From Sanghuangporus weigelae (Eukaryota; Basidiomycota; Agaricomycetes; Hymenochaetales; Hymenochaetaceae): 64,000 nucleotides of DNA. Made by a program: the position numbers and the translations under genes. Of the stretch, positions 21,617 to 32,561 are shown piece after piece (position 1 is the first letter of the stretch; each line of letters opens with the position of its first letter). Location of the stretch: contig CP137325.1 of NCBI GenBank assembly GCA_033182465.1, forward strand, positions 806,001 to 870,000, written 5' to 3'. Below the pieces are notes generated by a model. It searched no databases. It was not told the DNA's origin and saw only the letters and a list, made by a program, of their open reading frames with translations.

Positions 21617-24563
21617 ATGCCGGGCTTATTCAGCTGGTGTACGTCCCATTCACACACTCTCTCGGTCTCTCTATTCACTCACACGTTCTCTTTCGTTGCA
21701 TCTTACACACGACTCTTGCAATACATTGATGTGCTTGCGACGACGTAGACAACAACCAGTATGGTTCGTGGAACCGTATGCGACGAATACAAGCACCTCA
21801 GACTGTCGCCCGGGTCGACTCTCGTACTTCCCGTGTCGCGACGGCCATTCACAACGGTACGTCTTGCTCTCCACTCCTCTAGGTCCTTCCAGGCCCGTCT
21901 TGCTGTCCTGTCCTGTCCTTTCCGCATCGCTGTCTATCTGTCACTGTCACTTCACAACAACGAGCGACCGCATCACGTTCCGATTTGGACCGCCTCCTCT
22001 TCTCATTACAATTGATTGGCTTGCTAATAATAATTAATACCTCTTTGTTACTCGCTATAGGTAACGACGCAGTCCCTGTCAACCCCGCAAACGCAAACGC
22101 AGGCGACGTCGTGATCAACATGGGCGACCTTGCTCTCAACTCTCCCACCTCACCTACTGGCAAGGACAGCAAGGATACACTGTTTGGACCTAGCATCGGT
22201 GTCGTCAGCACCGCTCCGGAGTGGTGCGCTGTCGATGCCGTGCTAGATGAGAAATCCTTCAAGAGTGAGAAAAAGCTAGAGTTTAATGAGAAGTTGGACG
22301 ATGAGGCCGAGAGTGATGAAGATGAATTGACTCCGGAGATTGTCAAGGAGTGGGTCAGGCGGAGCAAGGAGGTCAGTTACTCGACTCATTTCGCTTACAA
22401 TTGTAAATTGAATGTTCTCCCTCGTTCAGCCATCGGAACCAACAACGACCCTCCAAGCACTTGTCAACCTGAAACGGCCATCAATTCGTCTTTCTCCTCT
22501 TGCAGCTTCTTCATCAGATCCATCTACCTCTTCATCATCACCAGACGAACCCACTGATGGTGATGGTCAAGGAAAGCTCCACCAGCAACACGGTCTCGAG
22601 TTCGAGTTTGATTGCGATGCACCCCAATGTCTTATCTCACTACACGCAATCGGCGTGCCAGCCAGCCTCGGCGAGCCAGACGAACAGGAACATTCGGCGC
22701 GTTTACACGTGAGTGGCAATGAGGCTGGGAAAGAGAATGAGCGCCTTGTGCTGTTCGAGATGACTTTACCGGGTGGGTTCGCACGCAAGTTGACGCTTGG
22801 AGACGGGGCGGTGCTCGAGCTCGCACGGCTCGAGGCTGCTGCGAAAGCGCATCGAGCTCAGTTGGCTGCCGCCGCTGCATCAGCATCTTCTGCGAATATC
22901 AGCACCACCGGGGGGTCCGGCACGAATACCCCCGGAGGTGCTGGTAGTGGAGAGAGGCACGAGCACCACAGGAGACTACTGACTACCTTCTTCCGAAAGC
23001 GAGGGAACGCGCACAACAACTCGTCCCAGAGTCAGCTAGGGCAGGCGCAGGCGCCTATACCGGCACCAGCGCTAACAATCGCCGCGGGCCCTGCACTCGC
23101 TGTCGTCGACGCCGAAGCGGCTCACCTTCATCCCAATACCGCGGGTGGCACGATCTCAGTGCAGAATCAGAACACGCTGGCGACGTTCTTCGCTGGTGGG
23201 GATGTTGAGAAGGCGAGGAGGAAAAAGGAGGCGGAGGAGCAGGGTGTGCGAGTGGCTATAAGGATCGCTGCGCGGGACTCGGAGGGGCGGCCGATGAAGG
23301 TACGCAATGAGCAGGTGACATACTTGCATATTGTTAGGCAGGGGTCGCCATCGTCCTCGACTGCTGCTGGTGTTATTCTGGGTGCAGGTTCGAGCACAGC
23401 TCCAGAAACGAATGGCGACTCTGTTGAGTCGGGAGCAACACCAGAGGAACAAGCAAACCGAGAGCAAGGGAAGGAGGACGAGAAAGCGGAGGAGGAAGAT
23501 AACCGTCCTTGGGTCGTGCGCGTCGTGAAGCGTGAAGCGCGCATCGGCGCACATTCGTTCCAGCTGCACGAGATCTACGGGTTGACGGCGCATGCGTCTG
23601 CGTCGGATAACACGAATGCAGCGCACCACGTCACGCCTTCCTCCCCTTCCTCTTCTCCCGATCAACATACTTATCCTCCTACGCCCGGTCAAGCGCAAGC
23701 TGCAGCGACGGAATCGGATGATTCGCCCGCTGAGTGTCTCTTGTGTCTGAGCGCCGCGCGCGAAGTTGTGCTCTTACCCTGCAGGCATCTCGTCGCGTGC
23801 AGAGAATGCGCGGTGAACATGGTGGAGTTCGGGGCGGGCGGGACTGTTGTGCAGCCCGCTGCCGCTGATGCGGAGGCGCCTTCCAATGCCGGAGGGGAGA
23901 ATAATGGTGGTGCTGATGCTGAAGGAGGTGCCCAGCCGACGGCGCCTGCCCAGCAGAACCCGACACCCGCGACGCGGAGGAAGAGGAAGGCGAAGGGGTG
24001 GTTCTGTCCTGTTTGTCGACAGCGTAAGTTGCCTTTCTTCCTGCATCCTACAATATTCACTCACATTCACTTATCCATCTCCTTTTTTTCTCCCCCCCTT
24101 CTTTTCTGTAATTATAGCATACACGAGTCTGCTGCGAATCACAACAGCCCCACCGCCGTCTAAGGGTTTAGGCTTGAGTAGTCCAGGCTCGGGCACAGAC
24201 GGCGTGAACCAGAGCGGAGACGCGAAGCGCATCTCGCTCACTTCTTCGTTGGACGTTAACGAAGCGGCTGGAGCGGATTCTGCGCCATCTCAAGGACAGC
24301 TAGCGCATCCTTTGGCACCGGTGCTGGAGTCGGGAGTCGCTGTACCGGCTGCTGCCGTTACTACGACGCCTCGTACGAATCTGTCGAACGAGAACGTGAA
24401 CACTGTAAATGCGAATGCTGATGGTACGATGGAGAGCAGAGGAGGAGGAGGAGGACTTGTGAGTCTTGGACTCCCCCGACCGGGGTTCTTGAGGAAGATC
24501 TCTGGACGTGCGGCGGTTCCAACAGGGAATGGACGAGAGAGGGACTTGGAGCGTGGGGCTTGA
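21617..24563 (+). CDS. MGRN1/RNF157-like RING-finger E3 ubiquitin ligase
   Basis: Five exons: 21617-21638, 21749-21856, 22061-22371, 22430-24023 and 24118-24563 (826 aa). The N-terminal half carries the mahogunin-type pattern with a beta-rich domain (LEFEFDCDAPQCLISLHAIG, then LFEMTLPGGFARKL), and the segment before the RING (SFQLHEIYGL) matches the conserved FxxxEIYG block. The RING (from about residue 582) reads ECLLCLSAAREVVLLPCRHL, then ACRECA, and ends with FCPVCRQPYTSLLRI, as in MGRN1. Unusually, some 65 residues of Ala/Gly/Pro-rich sequence plus a basic RRKRKAKG are inserted between the ACRECA and CPVC pairs, where animal members have about ten. An intron splits the RING right after CPVCRQ. 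Long low-complexity linkers and a Gly-rich tail surround the domains. Substrates are unknown. Confidence 0.9.
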
Positions 24564-25565
24564 GCGGGTGAGACTGCGGTAATGCATTTTGTTGAACCCG
24601 AGGAGAGGAAGGAGAGATTGAGGTAGAGATCGATAAACCGTTATAAGCCCACACACCCTCGTCTTCTCCGTCCTTTCTGTCGAGCAACTCCTCCGTCCGA
24701 ATCGTGTGTTCATTTTGCTTCAAGGCGGTTTATCTCTGCTCTGTCGGACTTCCTTTTGTCATCCTCGTTTCTGTCTGTCGTCTGCCGTCTGCCGTCTACA
24801 CATTATCGGCCACATCCAACTCTCATGTCTGGACTCCTTTTGGTTCTGGACTCGACTGCTGACAAGCAGTTTTATCAACCAATCAGCACACGTACTATGC
24901 ACACCAGCTATTTCTCTTTCCTCTATCCCATTCCTTCTCTTTTTTCTCTTTTTTTGTTCTTATAATTTTACCCTTCCCGAGGGTCTAGCGTTAGTCTCTG
25001 TGCTTATGGTTATGCGTATCTTTCCCCCTCGTCGCCCGCTCGTCGTGTACTCTTTCCTGTTTCCCCATTTTCTACAAGGTAATGAATTGGGTCTTGTTTA
25101 ATGTCCTCATCCTCCGTCCCTTCCGTCCTACTCTTCCACCTTCTCCCCCCGCCCTCCGTTCCTCCGCGTCCCTCCTCGCTGCTCAACGCACGACGTTCGA
25201 CAGATTCCTCCATCCTCGGTGTGCGTGTGCGCAAGAAACTATCCACAGGAACTATCCGCCCATGTTTGTACGTCAAGTCACGTTCAACGAACTACATGTA
25301 CCTACTGAAGTTACAATTCCACTATCAACTATCCACTCTCATTTTTCACACTGTTCAGTACATATGCGTGTATATTGTATCGATGTACGCTGTCCGCCGG
25401 TTCATCCCAGTTCATCCTCTTTTCTCTTCCCTATCATCCCTACGTTTAATTTCTTCCTTTCTCTTCTTAAGTTCTTTTCTGTCTGTCTGTCTGTCTGTCT
25501 GTATTTGGAAAAAGAAAATGACATTGCTAGTTTCACCATCCTGCTGCGGAGTGGTTGGATTTATA
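24564..25565. other. convergent intergenic region, pyrimidine-rich
   Basis: Between the 3' ends of the RING gene and the FAD oxidoreductase. Strand-asymmetric T/C-rich sequence over several hundred bases, ending with a TCTG repeat. No gene seen. Confidence 0.45.
25477..25502. repeat. (TCTG)n microsatellite
   Basis: Six near-perfect tandem TCTG units on the plus strand. Confidence 0.85.
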
Positions 25566-27536
25566 TTAACAGGAAGATCCTATAAGAAAGCATGGTGTGG
25601 ATGATGAGTGCGCGGAAGGCTTGTTGGGCTTCTGCAGCAATCGAGGCCCGGAGGGGGGGGGGCGGAAGAAGGTAAGCTCATATGTAAGATGTATGTACAG
25701 ACTTTCGAAGTGAAGCGAACTCACCCCCCCACTCAAACTCACATCCACCTCCCACGTAATATCCGGCGAACCAGGCTTCACGGGCCTCGCCGCCTCGTGC
25801 GGGTACGCCCCGCCCCTCGAGTGCGCGAACGGATTCAGGAACGGTTCGGGGACCGTGTTCACCGAGACCGTCTTCCCGTTGCTGGCCTTTGTGAGCTGCG
25901 CCTCTGTCGATATGATCTCGTGCACTATCGTGCGCAGGAGCGGGACGGGGTGCGAGAGGAGCGGGACGACGTGGTGCACGTCGCTGAAGACATTGTTGTT
26001 GTACGATGTGTCGGCATAGGAAGAGAATTTATGAGGATTGATGCATTTCGAAAGTGATTTGAATTTGAGTAGTTTACCCGAAGTTAGGAGCGAGAGTGAT
26101 GTTCCCCGAGGTGTTGATGAAATCGACGAACGTCCGAGTCTTGACATCAGATGTCAGTGGCGGGATAGACAAGAAGGCGTCAAATAGACCGGGCGGTGGA
26201 GTTGGCATGTCATAAAAGATGATTACGCCAGAAGTGAACTGAGAGCGCGGTGTAGTATAAGCTCATTTGGATCTACGGTGTCAGAATGTGAAGACGATAC
26301 CTGACCAGCAGTAGACGTGAATTCGACAAGTATCTGAGCCTTGGGATCTGTGTTGTTCGCCTCGAAGTTGCTTATGGCTTCATTCACAGCCTCTGTTACG
26401 TTCAGAGCATACGTGATCAATCCACCCTTCAAAAAAAAAAAAGGAGTTCTTCAGGGTTTTATAAAAGAAAAATCACGATAATTATTACTCACAAAGACAA
26501 GAGTCTGAGGATGAGCTTCGAAAGCGATGTTCGTAACGATCCCGAAGTTATTCAAACCGCCTCTAAGCCCGAAGAACAAATCGGGATTCGTTGTGCTACT
26601 TGCTTGTACCCGCTGCCCAGACGGAAGCACGACATTATGCGAGACGACCGTATCGATAGTCAACCCAAACTGGTCCGTTTTCCACGAATAGCCTCCGCCC
26701 AGGCTCAAGCCGGCAACACCTGGTGAAGATTAATATATGAGTATAAACGTACACATGACCTTCCGTAGCGGCGTACAGAAGTACGACGAGAAGAAAGAAG
26801 ACGAAGAAGAAGAAAAAGAATCGCGTTCGCTTACCGACTCCGATAACTCTTCCTCCGACTACCATCACGCCCAATGGTTCGAGTCGACTGTAGACTTGGT
26901 CCCAAGTCAATCCGGTGCCTATTGCGATCGTGCCGGTCCCAGCATCGAATTTCACTCCTGAGAACTTTGCCATGGAGATTTGCACGCCTGTGGTTGAGCT
27001 ATGGCCAACATTAAAGGCATGCCCTCCGCCTTTTACCTATTCCACGATTATAGTAGAAATCGATCAGTGACAACGATTCGAAGATCGAAAGACTCACCGC
27101 AAAAGACGACATGATATCACTCCTGCCAACTATCTTCAGCTGTATGTGTCGATGAACAAGTAAGCTACCCTCTTGCGAGGAGGGAAGGGAGAAAGACAAG
27201 CTGACTTACTATCCGGCTAACATCGTCCGCGGTCTGAGGTTCTACCGAGCATGATGCGTTTTGAGTGCTTGTGGAGACCCAATGCTCAATGTCAGCTTCA
27301 AATTGCTCAGAGCCTGGCAGTCGCACATATGCACACATGCAAGTGATTAACATGAGCACGCTGAGAACTTGAAAAAACGTACCTGGAAATGCAACAAGCT
27401 GTGGAAACGCCTCTTTCAATAACTGACACGCTTTCGCGCCAGGATCAACTCGAGGGAGAGGTACAGTAGATAACCCAAGAGCTACAGATGCCAAAGCAAA
27501 GGAAGCCAGGACAGATAGACAAGAGGCGCCTTTCAT
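25566..27536 (-). CDS. secreted FAD-linked (BBE/VAO-type) oxidoreductase, C-terminus atypical
   Basis: Exons 27536-27383, 27313-27210, 27139-27098, 27036-26835, 26719-26493, 26426-26301, 26238-26078, 25983-25743 and a weak last exon 25631-25566 (about 440 aa). A signal peptide (KGASCLSVLASFALASVALG) precedes an FAD-binding PCMH fold: DVSRI, KGGGHAFN (flavin-proximal His), GTGLTWDQVYSRLEPLG, GVAGLSLGGGYSW, GLRGGLNNFGIVT. This is the class of berberine-bridge-like alcohol, sugar or lignin-related oxidases abundant in wood- and litter-decay fungi. After ITWEVD the expected end of the BBE domain (YGxNLxRLxxIKxKxDPxNVMGLxGGF) is not found in any frame down to 25.2 kb. The last 20 residues given here are a low-complexity guess. 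The gene may be truncated and possibly decaying; splice sites upstream look intact. Confidence 0.75.
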
Positions 27537-28177
27537 CACCTTAGAGAAAATATTCTTTTGCCTCTCTTCAGAAGAGACAACCGCCTTACGACCAACGAGA
27601 ATCGCATTTACTTATAGCTGAACAGCCAATAATAATGAAATTCAACAAGAACACCCGTTGGGCGCCGAGTGGCATGATGACCTGCGGACATCACAGTCTC
27701 AGGAACGAAGTTAGCCAGGGAACATTATGCTCCAGTAAGAAAAGCCCTCCACAGTGGATGAATGCAATGGTCAGGAAGCAATGTTGTTTTCCCAAGCAGA
27801 CCACATGAGCGCTTGGCAAGGTACAAATAGAAGTAAATAAATCCAACGAAGTGTATTACATAAGACCGTCTTTGAATCCGCCATTTCGATTTCTTTTTTC
27901 TTCTTCAGCCACCAGCCGAACCATTATGAATTCACATGTAATGAAAAGCGATGCATCGAAAGTGTCTCTGCCGTAATTATGGCTCGGTGCCTCTATATTT
28001 GCAAATAAATACTATATAGACAATAGAATAATATCTAGCTATTGTACATCACGTACTATAGGTCGTAACCAATCGTAAAATGTCATGCAACGCTTCGTAT
28101 ATATCGGACATGGGCTCCCACGCAAAAAGCCTGAGAGAACAAAAAGGTCGTAATCCAAGGTTTCCTACTCGTGAAGC
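27537..28177. other. intergenic, 640 bp
   Basis: Upstream of the FAD oxidoreductase and downstream of the kinase. AT-rich, no gene seen. Confidence 0.4.
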
Positions 28178-31100
28178 TCAACGCAGACGAGGGGTTGTGC
28201 CAACCATTGGCGTTGCAGCTCCATTCAGCTCGGGACTTCGCAGTGCGTCTCTGCCACGCCATTCCGCTCGCAAACGAGAGTGAATGTGTTTGAATGTAGA
28301 CAATGCACCCTTCTCCTGCACGAGAACGACTGTCGATGCGAAAGGGACCGCATTCTTCGTTGAAAGCCTTTTCTGTAAAGGAGGTGCATTCGTACTCGGG
28401 GCTGCATCTCCAGATTCAGAAGGCACATTGGAAGATCCATTAGAAGGATAGGCAGTATGATGCGTGTAACCAAGTATAGGACTGAACTCGGCTCGGAAAC
28501 GGACAGATTTCATCGTCACTAGTCCGGTTGACACGTCTAATATATATGGTTGAGGTTCCTAGACGCCAGTCAGAAAATTAGAAATACGTACCGTGCTTCT
28601 CGTCCATTTTGCATTTCAGTACCCCCCAACCTTGAGCATCCTCAAGCACGACGAAACAACCTAGGGACTGAAGCACGCGGGTGGCCTCATCGCGCGTCGC
28701 CAAGCAGTTGTCAACGGAGTGCAGAATATACTGCTGCGCCTTCCAGTTGAAGAGGTTCGCGAACCAGCCCTTTACCTCTCCCACACCCAAAGAATGAGTA
28801 GGTAGGACCATTCCTTGGTTGGGAGGCTCCGAAAAGGTGTGAGTGTGACGTCTGTTGGCAGTTTGAGTATGTGCTGAAACCCGCTGTGAGGTAGCACGAC
28901 GAGCCCTCGTCCGTCTTGAAGCGGCCATTCGCATCGCAGCCGCGGCCACCTCGACCTCAACTTCTGCCTTCTCAATCTTCGCGTAGCTCTCGTCTTCTAT
29001 GAAAACGGAGCGCCTATCCCGCGGAGCATCATTGGGTGAACCGCGTGACGACACAATCTTCTGCGTTCCTGGAGAATCGCATACCATGTTCTCTTTATCG
29101 TGCTCACCGTCCTTTGCAAGGCATAAGGTTTTCTTGTTCGGCAGATTATATTTGAACTCATCCGCTTCCTGAGACGTATTGTCATTTCCGATCCGAAGCT
29201 TCCGCGGACTCGGAGATGCATGTTCCTCGTCAACTGCCATAACGGAGCTCGTGTCCCCCATCGATGCGTCGCCTTCGCCTTTGACCGGCTCATCGAAGCC
29301 TAGTCCTATATTGTTTTGGTCCGGCTTGCGCTGTCCCATCAGGATGCCCAAGTTTCGTTCGACATCATCAAGGGTGCGTCTCAGGGAAGGATCTTCCACC
29401 GCCGGCTTCTCAAGCCAGGAGATAGTTCCCATATCATTGCCGACGGTGACTGCTAGTGGAGGCAACGTGGGTGCTGCCATCGGAGAACCTGGACAGGCTG
29501 CGTCGCGTGGGGTATTCGGAGCCGACAGCGCTACAGTGGGGTCATATCGTTGCTGACTGTATGGGAGCCCATCGACAGTCTGGGTACGCGGACGCACCGG
29601 CCTGCGAGTCAAGGGGTCGGTCTTACGGCCGTCATCCGCTCCTGGCGCCTGCTCTTTCAAAGCAGGCGCATTTGCATAGGTCTCTATGATGCGCGAAGCG
29701 ACTGGAGTCGAAACAGGACGAGATCTGGAAGTTTGTGTCGGTCTTGGAGTGCGAGGACCATTTGGAGATGCCGGCCTCATGCGTGAATTCGCAGAAGATG
29801 CCGGAGAATCAGGCTCGTTCACGGAGCTAGGACTCAAAGCACGTTGAGGAGCCTTAGGTGCCAAACGACTTGCTTGGATCTGCACGATATGCGATGGCTG
29901 TCCAGAGGAAATGGTAGCGGAGGACTCCATAGAGATTTCCGAAGATGTCTTCGTAGCGTCTTTCATAGGTGGAGCAGTATAATGCTTGATGTGCTGACCA
30001 TCGTTGAAAAACAGACTCGTCATTCCATACTCCTCGAGTGTGCGTTCTCGATGTCTTGCAAGCAAGAAGTAAAGAACTTTGATAAGCGAGCCTTGGCCAG
30101 GAGGACTTAAGAGTTCTGCAACAATCTCATCATAGCTAGAGCCAGCACAAATAAGTAGAAGCGAGCTGAGAAGGTCCTGTTTTATGAGAGCTCTTGAACG
30201 AAGAGGCCTGTCAAGTTCCGATATAGAAGGCGGGGAGACACAGACAAGCCCAGAAGTAGAGTGCTGAAGGAAGGGATGGCTGAGAATATCAGACATTCTG
30301 ATGCGTTTTTCAACGTCCACAACTAACATACGGCGGATCAAGTCTGCAGCTTCGTGTTGAACATAAGCAGGGATCTCGAACTTGCCGCTCTTGACCTTCA
30401 GCAAAAGAGCGCGAATACTCTTATCATCGAAAGGAAGTCGTCCAGTCATAAGAGCGAATAAAATGACACCGCAACTCCAGATGTCTGTAGAAGTCCCGGA
30501 ATACCGTTCACCGCGCACAATTTCAGGACTAGCATAATGAGGACTACCACAGCTTGTCTCCAGGCAGTGTTCGGGAGGCGCGAAAGCAGCCATGCCCCAG
30601 TCGGCAATCTTGACATGAGGAGGATTGAGAGAGGCGATCAGAATGTTCTCTGGCTTTAGATCACGATGAATGACGGAGAACGCGTGAGCATATGCGAGTC
30701 CATAGACTATCTGCTTGAAGTAGCATAGCGCCTTGTGGGGTTCCATTCTTCCGTGATTGACAAGATAGTCGAAGAGTTCACCGCCATTGACGTATTCCAG
30801 CACTAGAAATAAGTCTCGTTCGCCTTCAAAGACATCATATATGCGAACGATGTTCGGATGGTCCATAAGCTTCATCATGATAATCTCTCTATCAATTCCA
30901 TTCCGATGTTTTTCAGCCTTGGTTGCACGAGTGTGAAGGGAATAGCGAGAGGACAGAACATTCTCGAGTGGCAAGATCTTCACAGCAGCCATCTGACCAG
31001 TTTCGTAATGACGTGCGACCTTAACACGGCCACTTGCGCCCTTTCCAACACATTCCCCTAAGATCCAAGGACCTATCTGTTGCGGATCTGAGGGAAGATC

Positions 31101-31205
31101 AAAAGTGCTGCGGGGGATATTGGCCTTTTCCTTCTCCCATCGCGTGCCGAGAGGCGTCTTGTACTGGACCGGATGTGCTTTTGGCGGAGAGTGCGTCTTT
31201 TGCAT
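28178..31205 (-). CDS. CAMKL-family Ser/Thr kinase, Gin4/Hsl1/Nim1-like, with C-terminal KA1-like domain
   Basis: Two exons, 31205-28592 and 28536-28178 (990 aa). The kinase domain spans about residues 47-313: GKGASG (54-59), Lys76, HRDLKPEN (180-187), activation segment with CGSPHYASPE, and DIWSCGVILF. A UBA-like helical stretch follows (about 335-390), then a long disordered linker. The C-terminal part (WFANLFNWKAQQYILHSV; VTMKSVRFRAEF) looks like the KA1 membrane-binding fold. Kinases of this group bring Wee1 inhibition and septin assembly to the cell cortex and couple morphogenesis to mitotic entry. Odd point: the metal-binding DFG is DWG (202-204). The splice to the second exon uses the acceptor at 28537-28538, the only one restoring the KA1-like frame. 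It is divergent from the small membrane protein gene, 201 bp apart. Confidence 0.9.
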
Positions 31206-31406
31206 GATATTTCGTGGAAGTCGTTATTAAAGAAAGATGTCGCTGTAGAGTATTGTGCTGTAGATGTGGAAGAGAATGTGGACGTGCAAGTCAAGAGGCA
31301 TTCCAGGTGGCGGGCACATCTCACTGATTCTCAGTTAGTCCAGTTGCACGTGATCGTTCAGGCCTTGTTATCTCGCATCTTTGAAATTTACTCACTGACG
31401 TTCACC
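31206..31406. promoter_or_regulatory. bidirectional promoter with CACGTGA box
   Basis: 201 bp between divergent start codons. A CACGTGA E-box at 31347-31353 is a candidate bHLH (Cbf1-type) site. Confidence 0.45.
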
Positions 31407-32030
31407 ATGTCCGCGTCTCCTCAAAGCCCGCTGTGAGTATTCCCTTGTGTCGTAGGAAGGGATGCGCTTGCTCATGAGAATAGCTCTGCGGTATTTCTTC
31501 TCCACATAGCTCTGGAGGTTCCCGTGGCCATTCAGGGAATATGGTCGCCTGCAAATCTTCCGTTCCTCGACCTGAATAACACCACGCTCGTCATCCTCAA
31601 GCTTTATGCTGCGCTTTGCTTTGCGTCTTGTGTTGCTGCCATCCTCTGCTACTCTCTTCCAGGTTTGTAATATGCATGCTTCGCGCTTGCCCAGCTCGTC
31701 CAGTGACTGATGCTTTAACCAGATTTCCTTCCAGGCAAACGTGCTTTTGCCATTGCTCTCACTGTTTACCACTGCATTGCTTCCACGATTCTTATCCAGT
31801 CTCCCCGCTTCATTCCGCATACCTTTGGTGACTTATTCGAGGCGTAGGCATTCATCACATGTCTTCCCGACGAATTACTGTAAACAACTAATGATGATGA
31901 CCCTTATTTTAGGTATAAAGTAACTCCAGAAGTTCTATGGGGTACATTCCACGGTGTTCTTGCGCTTGGTTTTGTCTCATGGTGGCAATCAACTGTCGCG
32001 CTCACATCAGCTTTTCGAAAAAGCCAGTAA
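31407..32030 (+). CDS. small four-helix membrane protein, unrecognised family
   Basis: Four exons, 31407-31432, 31484-31662, 31723-31843 and 31913-32030 (147 aa), all in phase. Four hydrophobic segments are visible: SAVFLLHIALEVPVAIQGIW, TLVILKLYAALCFASCVAAI, RAFAIALTVYHCIASTILIQ and LWGTFHGVLALGFVSWW. Between them are short polar loops with conserved-looking motifs (SPRFIPHTFGDLFEAYKVTPE). The compact intron-rich structure and tight fit of phases argue for a real gene. I cannot name the family or compartment; an ER or mitochondrial membrane protein is plausible. Confidence 0.75.
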
Positions 32031-32561
32031 CACGGCCAGTTCCACGCTGTTCATTATACTACCTCCGAGTCCTACCAAGCCTAGTCTCGGTTTGCGCATT
32101 GCTACTCGACATCAGGCTGTGATTGACTTTTGGTGGTATTATATTTGCACTATGCCGGCTATCTTCTGATATTTCGATTCATTGTCGCATAAACGACGCC
32201 TGATGTAGTTCCTCCCCCCACAAAAATCCCCCATTGTGCATCTACTTTGAAATAGTACGCTATGTATCGTGGGTTTGTACTGGATTTAAGGGCATCAAGT
32301 ATTCCATTTGTAACCTCGAGCGGTCGGATTTTGTTTTTTCGTAGAACTTTGTTCTTGAGAGTCATCACTGAATTTGATGATTCGATTCAAATTGCGATTC
32401 AAATTGAAAGTGAAAGATGCGATCACATAACACGTGACATCGAGGTGGAACCGGACGGCTCCGATCAGTTCATACTCTGCTTCGCCCACAACCTCGCGAA
32501 GTATCGAAAGGCGAGACATATATAAGAGACCAAATAGAGCATCTAGCATTACATCTAGCTA
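32031..32561. promoter_or_regulatory. PFK-2 upstream region with CACGTGAC box
   Basis: 531 bp between the membrane-protein stop and the PFK-2 start. CACGTGAC lies at 32431-32438, about 130 bp before the start codon. A direct repeat of CAAATTG(C/A) words lies at 32387-32408. No gene seen. Confidence 0.4.

Noticed and set aside
31433-31459. Apparent 27-nt micro-intron in the small membrane-protein gene
   Set aside because: A normal 51-nt intron (31433-31483) ending at the next AG also restores the frame and gives a better join (SPLSAVFLL).
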